This document shows positions 60,979 to 64,000 of a stretch of DNA of 64,000 nucleotides, piece after piece. A program made the translations under genes and the position numbers. Source of the DNA: Nannochloris sp. 'desiccata' (Eukaryota > Chlorophyta > Trebouxiophyceae > Chlorellales > Chlorellaceae); the NCBI GenBank assembly GCA_019044685.2, contig JAGTXX020000011.1, forward strand, positions 806,001-870,000, read 5' to 3'. Every line of letters begins with the position of its first letter. Positions within the stretch are counted from its first letter, which is position 1. The notes beneath the pieces are model-generated. The model saw nothing but the letters and a program-made list of their open reading frames with translations, did not search any database and was not told where the DNA came from.

Positions 60979-62642
60979 ATGCAGAGAGTCTTTATTTTTA
61001 TCCTAGTAGCCTGCCTCCTAGGAGCAGCGAGCGCGGCTCCTAATGTCGACCAGAAGCTTTTTGTTCAAAATGCACTGGTAAGTTTTAGCGAAATCCTTGT
61101 ATAACATACACCAGCTCCATCTGATTTTGGATGTCAAGGTTGCTCTGATCTCTTCCAAGCCATGCATGCTAACGTTTCGTTGTGTTTCGCAGATTGCCCC
61201 ACGTGAATCATTTGACCACTGGGTAACATTGGTCCAAAAGGTGTACCATAGCATCGAGGTGAGATTATTATAATTCTGGCTACCAGAGTTTTTTCAAATG
61301 CAGAAGTTTATCTCACTGTTTTTACGATTTTAATGACGACCATATACCTTAACACTAACTACCATCTTCAATTTTGCAGGAATATGAGCGTCGTTTCGAA
61401 GTGTGGTTTGATAATCTCCAATTTGTCAAAGATTATAATGCCAAACACACATCTCATCAGCTCGGTATGACTCGTTTCGCTGATCTTACCCATGAAGAAT
61501 GGAAATCAAAGGTCCTGGGCTACCGTCCCGAAATGAAACGCACCCTCTTAAACAATAAACCCGCTCCACCTTCTTCAGTCGATAACGACGACACCCCCCT
61601 CCCCAAAGAAATCGATTGGCGCACTAAAGGAGCAGTCGGTCCAGTTAAAAACCAAATGCTTTGCGGATCATGTTGGGCATTCTCAACAACCGGTTCCATT
61701 GAAGGCATCAACGCCATCGTCACCGGAGAGTTCAAATCCATTTCTGAACAACAACTGGTAGATTGCGACACCTCCCAAGATAATGGTTGCCATGGTGGTC
61801 TAATGGACTACGCCTTTGAATTCATCATCCAAAACGGGGGTATTGATACTGAAGACGATTACCCATACTTGGGTGAAGACGGCACCTGCGATGTAGGCCG
61901 TAATGGCCGCCACGTCGTCACAATTGATGGCTACGAAGATGTGGCCCCCAATGATGAAGTCGCACTTAAAAAAGCTGTAGCAAAGCAACCTGTCAGCGTC
62001 GCAATTGAAGCAGATCAACGTGCATTCCAATTGTACGTTTCAGGTGTGTTTGATGATGTAGAATGCGGTACGTCTCTTAATCATGGAGTTGTAGTTGTGG
62101 GGTATGGTGTTGATTTCAATGGCACTCACCACTTGCCCCATTGGTTGGTCCGTAACTCTTGGGGCGAGGAATGGGGTGATGGTGGGTATATCAAGCTTCG
62201 TAGAGATGTTTCTGCAGCTGAAGGGCAATGTGGTATTGCCATGCAGGCGTCGTATCCTATCAAAAAAGGCCCCAATCCCCCGGAGCCACCGCCCGCCCCA
62301 CCAGCACCCCCGCCCGCCCCACCAGGTCCCCAGCCAGTCGACTGTGATGGCACTGTAGAATGCCCTGCTGATTCGACGTGCTGCTGTATGCGTGATTTCT
62401 TTGGTTTTTGTTTCACCTGGGCGTGTTGCCCTCTGCCTGAAGCGACCTGTTGTGATGATCACGAGCATTGCTGTCCGAGCGATCTGCCGGTGTGTGATGT
62501 CGATGAAGGTACCTGTTCTGCTGGTGGAAATGGGCCTTATAGTGGTGTAACTATTCCTATGGTAAAGAAACAGCCTGCGATGAGGAAGGAACGGCCTCGG
62601 TGGGGTCCATTTAGACCCAGGGGGGCTGTAGCTGCCACTTAG
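60979..62642 (+). CDS. Papain-type cysteine protease with granulin domain (RD21-like)
   Basis: Exons 60979-61077, 61193-61258 and 61380-62642 give 475 aa. A signal peptide lies at about 1-18, then an I29-type propeptide (EYERRFEVWFDNLQFV...TRFADLTHEEW), mature protease from LPKEIDWRTKGAV at about 132, catalytic Cys in CGSCWAF, His in LNHGVVVVGYG, Asn in RNSWGEEWG. A Pro-rich linker (EPPPAPPAPPP) leads to a granulin domain with paired Cys (CCCMRDFF...CCPLPEATCCDDHEHCCP). This layout is the plant RD21/XCP-granulin class, active in vacuole or outside the cell. The usual NQGQCGSCW is NQMLCGSCW here. Confidence 0.96.
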
Positions 62643-63151
62643 CGGCTACAACCGCTTTGATGTTCTTTATTCCCTTTAAAATAATGATAATCGAGGTCGT
62701 ATACAATAGAGTCGATGGTATATACAATTTTTTATTGACTCTAAAAAGTAAACGCAGGTTGAATCCTCCATTTATTCTGCTCCAAATGCATGTTTTTTCT
62801 ACTTTGTTTGTGCACTCTGTCCTTGTATATTCTCTTGCATTTTTCTAAAGCTCTGTACATTATTCTCAAGCTTGGCTTGATTCTTTTTGCAGCGCGTATT
62901 GGATTTTCTTCTTACTCTGTTTTATATGCCCCTTTCTTTCCTACATGGTCTGTAACTCGCTGCCAGTTTTAAACCCTCGAAACGGAGAAAAATACACACA
63001 CACAAAAAAAGTCAACTAACTTTGACTTTTGAACTCTGAAAGGGAGCCCACCTTGGGGAGTCGCCCAACCAATTTGCGTGCATTTAACTGGAAGTTTAAC
63101 AAAATCCACTATTTAAAATACTTTTTACACAAATGTTAGAGATATAGGAAA
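62643..63151. other. Intergenic, no gene seen
   Basis: This is the 3' flank of the protease gene and the promoter of the last gene. Open frames at 62657-62848 and 62790-62972 are hydrophobic but have no recognisable content. Confidence 0.5.
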
Positions 63152-64000
63152 ATGCACAAAGCTTTAAGAGCGACCTCGGTGGTCTTAATCTTAGGATCGC
63201 TGATAATTTCAGCAACTGCACAAACAGGTAAGTCTACAATGCATCTTAACCCTTTCTAGATACAGTGACTAATCTAAGTACATCGTATATGCAGAAGAGG
63301 AGACGCTCAAGGTTCAAGGTAGACTACTGGCCCAACTTTCAGAGACCTCCATCCTTGCAACATCCTTCGCTGACAATGGAATAATTGCCCAACCAGCTGA
63401 CGCAAAAGCCATTAGTTCCCCTCCGTCATCTAAACCAGGTTTATTAACGGCAAAAACAAAATGGATTTTCATTGGATTAGGCTCGCTTTGCGGAGTTTTA
63501 ATTTCTGTTTTAATAGCGCAGTGGGCGACAGAGGTGGTCACTTGGCGGCGGCAGAAGAGAAAACTAGCCCAGGATGAAGCATGCAGACGACATGTGGAAC
63601 TTTACACCACGGATATAGAAAGTCCAACCAAGCCTGCACAATTAAGTATATTTAAAGAAGAGGAGTCGACAGCACCATCAGCTGAAACATTTTGTGAAAA
63701 TTCTACAGATGCTGCAACTCAATCTCAGCCTACAACAACAACAACTGCTTCTGGTATTAGACTTCCCCCACGCGTCATGTTACGCCGTGCACCTTCTTTA
63801 CGCTCTAACTTCGTCTCTGTAGCAGTCCGTAGATCTACAAGCTCTAGAGAAGGAACGCCACGTTCCCCGCTCGGTCACCGTCTAGGAGGGCTTGGCCCTG
63901 CTGCTGTTTCCATTCGCCGCACCAACTCCTCTAGAAATCCGTCTTCCATGTGCGGCAGCCCTCGATCTCTTGACTGTAAAGAATTGACGGTCGATAGTTC
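63152..64000 (+). CDS. Single-pass membrane protein, cut by window end
   Basis: Exon 1 63152-63227 and exon 2 from 63295 stay open to the edge, about 260 aa so far. A signal peptide covers about 1-24 (VVLILGSLIISATA). A short extracellular part of about 55 residues follows, then a membrane helix (about 80-102: WIFIGLGSLCGVLISVLIAQW) and a long cytosolic tail rich in Ser, Thr, Pro and Arg with phosphorylation-like RS/SP patterns (PRVMLRRAPSLRSN). No domain is recognised so far. The junction is phase 1 (GTAAGT donor, ATGCAG acceptor). Function unknown. Confidence 0.6.

Overview
This is nuclear DNA of a eukaryote, most likely a small unicellular green alga (Chlorophyta or another early Viridiplantae lineage). 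The genes contain short GT-AG introns. Products include a plant-type fused methionine-salvage enzyme (DEP1), an RD21-type cysteine protease with a granulin tail, a TLP18.3-like thylakoid protein, other plastid-targeted proteins, a plant-type membrin, and Ran, TPX2, POT1 and CNOT1. TGTAA motifs follow several stop codons, as in chlorophyte poly(A) signals. The species cannot be named from the sequence.

The window is gene-dense: about 39 gene models in 64 kb, roughly one per 1.6 kb. Introns are few, mostly 40-260 bases, and clustered near the 5' ends; several very long genes (CNOT1, APC5, the Tudor protein, POT1) have no coding intron. About a dozen neighbouring pairs are arranged head to head with 0.15-0.9 kb between starts. 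There is no operon structure and no bacterial feature.

Layout. 0.7-6.5 kb: secreted Pro-rich protein, chitin deacetylase, acireductone dioxygenase, small plastid membrane protein, NAA30. 6.9-13.2 kb: five-module Tudor-like protein and UAP1. 13.6-18.4 kb: GrpE, small mitochondrial-type protein, queuosine salvage protein, methyltransferase, Ran. 19.1-28.1 kb: CNOT1 and APC5. 28.2-36.7 kb: small serine palmitoyltransferase subunit, TLP18.3-like protein, long RNase Z, plastid membrane protein, DEVD-box helicase. 36.9-37.7 kb: a complete hAT-type DNA transposon copy with an exact 8-bp target duplication. 37.8-50 kb: VTC1, secreted Cys-rich protein, several small hypotheticals, PhyH-like dioxygenase, POT1, methylmalonyl-CoA epimerase, TLDc protein, F-box protein, DEP1. 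50-64 kb: membrin, NUP35, XAP5, SMP/C2 protein, KLHDC4, TPX2-like protein, granulin protease, and a membrane protein cut by the window edge.

Most genes are housekeeping and functionally unrelated. Two links stand out: DEP1 and ARD are consecutive enzymes of methionine salvage, and Ran and the TPX2-like protein belong to the same spindle-assembly pathway. The most unusual content is the hAT copy with dense AATGCCGG motifs and a spliced mini-gene inside, a 41-bp inverted repeat overlapping an intron at the left end, and two introns that only make sense with GC-AG splice sites.
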